NCBI RefSeq assembly: GCF_019145235.1
Contig: NZ_JAHSTV010000003.1
Coordinates: 124,001 to 188,000, forward strand
Origin: Pseudomonas farris
GTDB lineage: Bacteria > Pseudomonadota > Gammaproteobacteria > Pseudomonadales > Pseudomonadaceae
Direction: 5' to 3'
Length of the DNA: 64,000 nucleotides
Shown: in pieces, positions 63,722 through 64,000 of the stretch
Layout of the letters: every line of letters starts with the position of its first letter
Numbering within the stretch: position 1 is the first letter of the stretch
Program-made: the position numbers and the translations under genes
Notes under the pieces: generated by a model
Database searches by the model: none
Seen by the model: the letters and a program-made list of their open reading frames with translations, nothing else
Told to the model about the DNA's origin: nothing

Positions 63722-64000
63722 TTAGTGGTGCGCTCTATTCCCATCATCTTTTGGCATGACGTCCTGCGAAGTCTTGAGTCGGCCCACTTCGTCCAGATGC
63801 CTCCAGAGAAATTGCGCGGCTTCTTCACGCCGATCAGACTCGATGAGGTCGAGCAAATGGATGTGTTCCTGGCATTGCGCCATAAGACGAGTGCGATCGA
63901 CGTTGGCTTTGTAGCCCATGAAACGCCTGAGTTGATTTTGCTGGCGTATGGCATCAATGAAAAAGACATTTCCGGAGCACTGCACGATCAGTTCGTGAAA
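63722..64000 (-). CDS. GntR-family regulator, FCD domain, partial (N-terminus off the right edge)
   Basis: The last 92 residues are visible: FHELIVQCSGNVFFIDAIRQ, RTRLMAQCQEHIHLLDLIES, then DRREEAAQFLWRHLDEVGRL. The FHE...SGN and HxxLLDxI patterns with histidine ligands match the C-terminal all-helical FCD domain of FadR-subfamily GntR regulators. The DNA-binding half lies beyond the window. Target unknown. Confidence 0.82.
   Translation of the reverse strand, partial: FHELIVQCSGNVFFIDAIRQQNQLRRFMGYKANVDRTRLMAQCQEHIHLLDLIESDRREEAAQFLWRHLDEVGRLKTSQDVMPKDDGNRAHH

Noticed and set aside
63598-63969. 123-codon frame near the right edge on the minus strand
   Set aside because: It overlaps the GntR FCD-domain gene in another frame; the FCD frame has clear family patterns and this one has none.

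Overview
This window looks like chromosomal DNA from a Pseudomonas of the fluorescens group. The evidence is the gene content and order (tcyJ-dcyD-epsC, tauABCD, hslR-hslO-pckA, ompR-envZ, rimB-rimK, aguB-aguA, dctB-dctD), the strong G/C bias at third codon positions, and a heavy load of the palindromic TGTGGGAGCGGGCTTGCTCG repeats typical of these species. I see no rRNA, tRNA, CRISPR array, insertion sequence or prophage.

Layout. 1-14 kb carries sulfur genes: a cystine-binding protein (cut by the left edge), D-cysteine desulfhydrase, serine acetyltransferase, the taurine operon tauABCD and gshA. Mixed in are a choline transporter with a clear operator-like palindrome, a LysR remnant, a hicAB pair whose toxin has a stop codon, and an aldo/keto reductase. 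14-24 kb is core genome: thioesterase, tex, ompR-envZ, rimK-rimB (with a small ORF coupled upstream), hslR, hslO and pckA.

24.2-29.5 kb is an accessory island. It holds a remnant of a DUF1493-like gene, an orphan HipB-like regulator, a YhfG-DUF1493 fusion, a ParE-type toxin with a stability-determinant partner, a GWSRGG serine hydrolase flanked by two paralogous small proteins, and an exported protein. 29.7-46 kb returns to housekeeping: RecQ helicase, hydroxyacyl-CoA dehydrogenase and thioesterase, glycine-zipper protein, a LysR-fdhD-fdhF/ydeP group, a BON-LysM protein, yrfG, nudE-cysQ, a YiiD-type thioesterase, dctD-dctB and a lone rfbC.

46-56 kb contains a DUF3916 protein, a 970-residue kinase/aminotransferase fusion next to aguBA (agmatine to putrescine), a DsbA-like protein, a SnoaL-like protein and an OprD-family porin. 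56-59 kb is an apparent operon of an isoleucine-dioxygenase-like enzyme, a GNAT acetyltransferase and an AzlC/AzlD exporter, with a convergent LysR gene. 59-64 kb has a candidate small RNA, a RES-Xre toxin-antitoxin pair, a tautomerase/FrnE-like/SDR operon, a lipoprotein, an orphan membrane domain of a PQQ dehydrogenase, and the end of a GntR regulator cut by the right edge.

The most unusual items are the hydrolase between two paralogues, the YhfG-DUF1493 fusion and its decayed neighbour, the hicA nonsense codon, the dioxygenase/exporter operon, the kinase-phospholyase-like fusion, the candidate small RNA at 59.2 kb, and the small ORF overlapping rimB.
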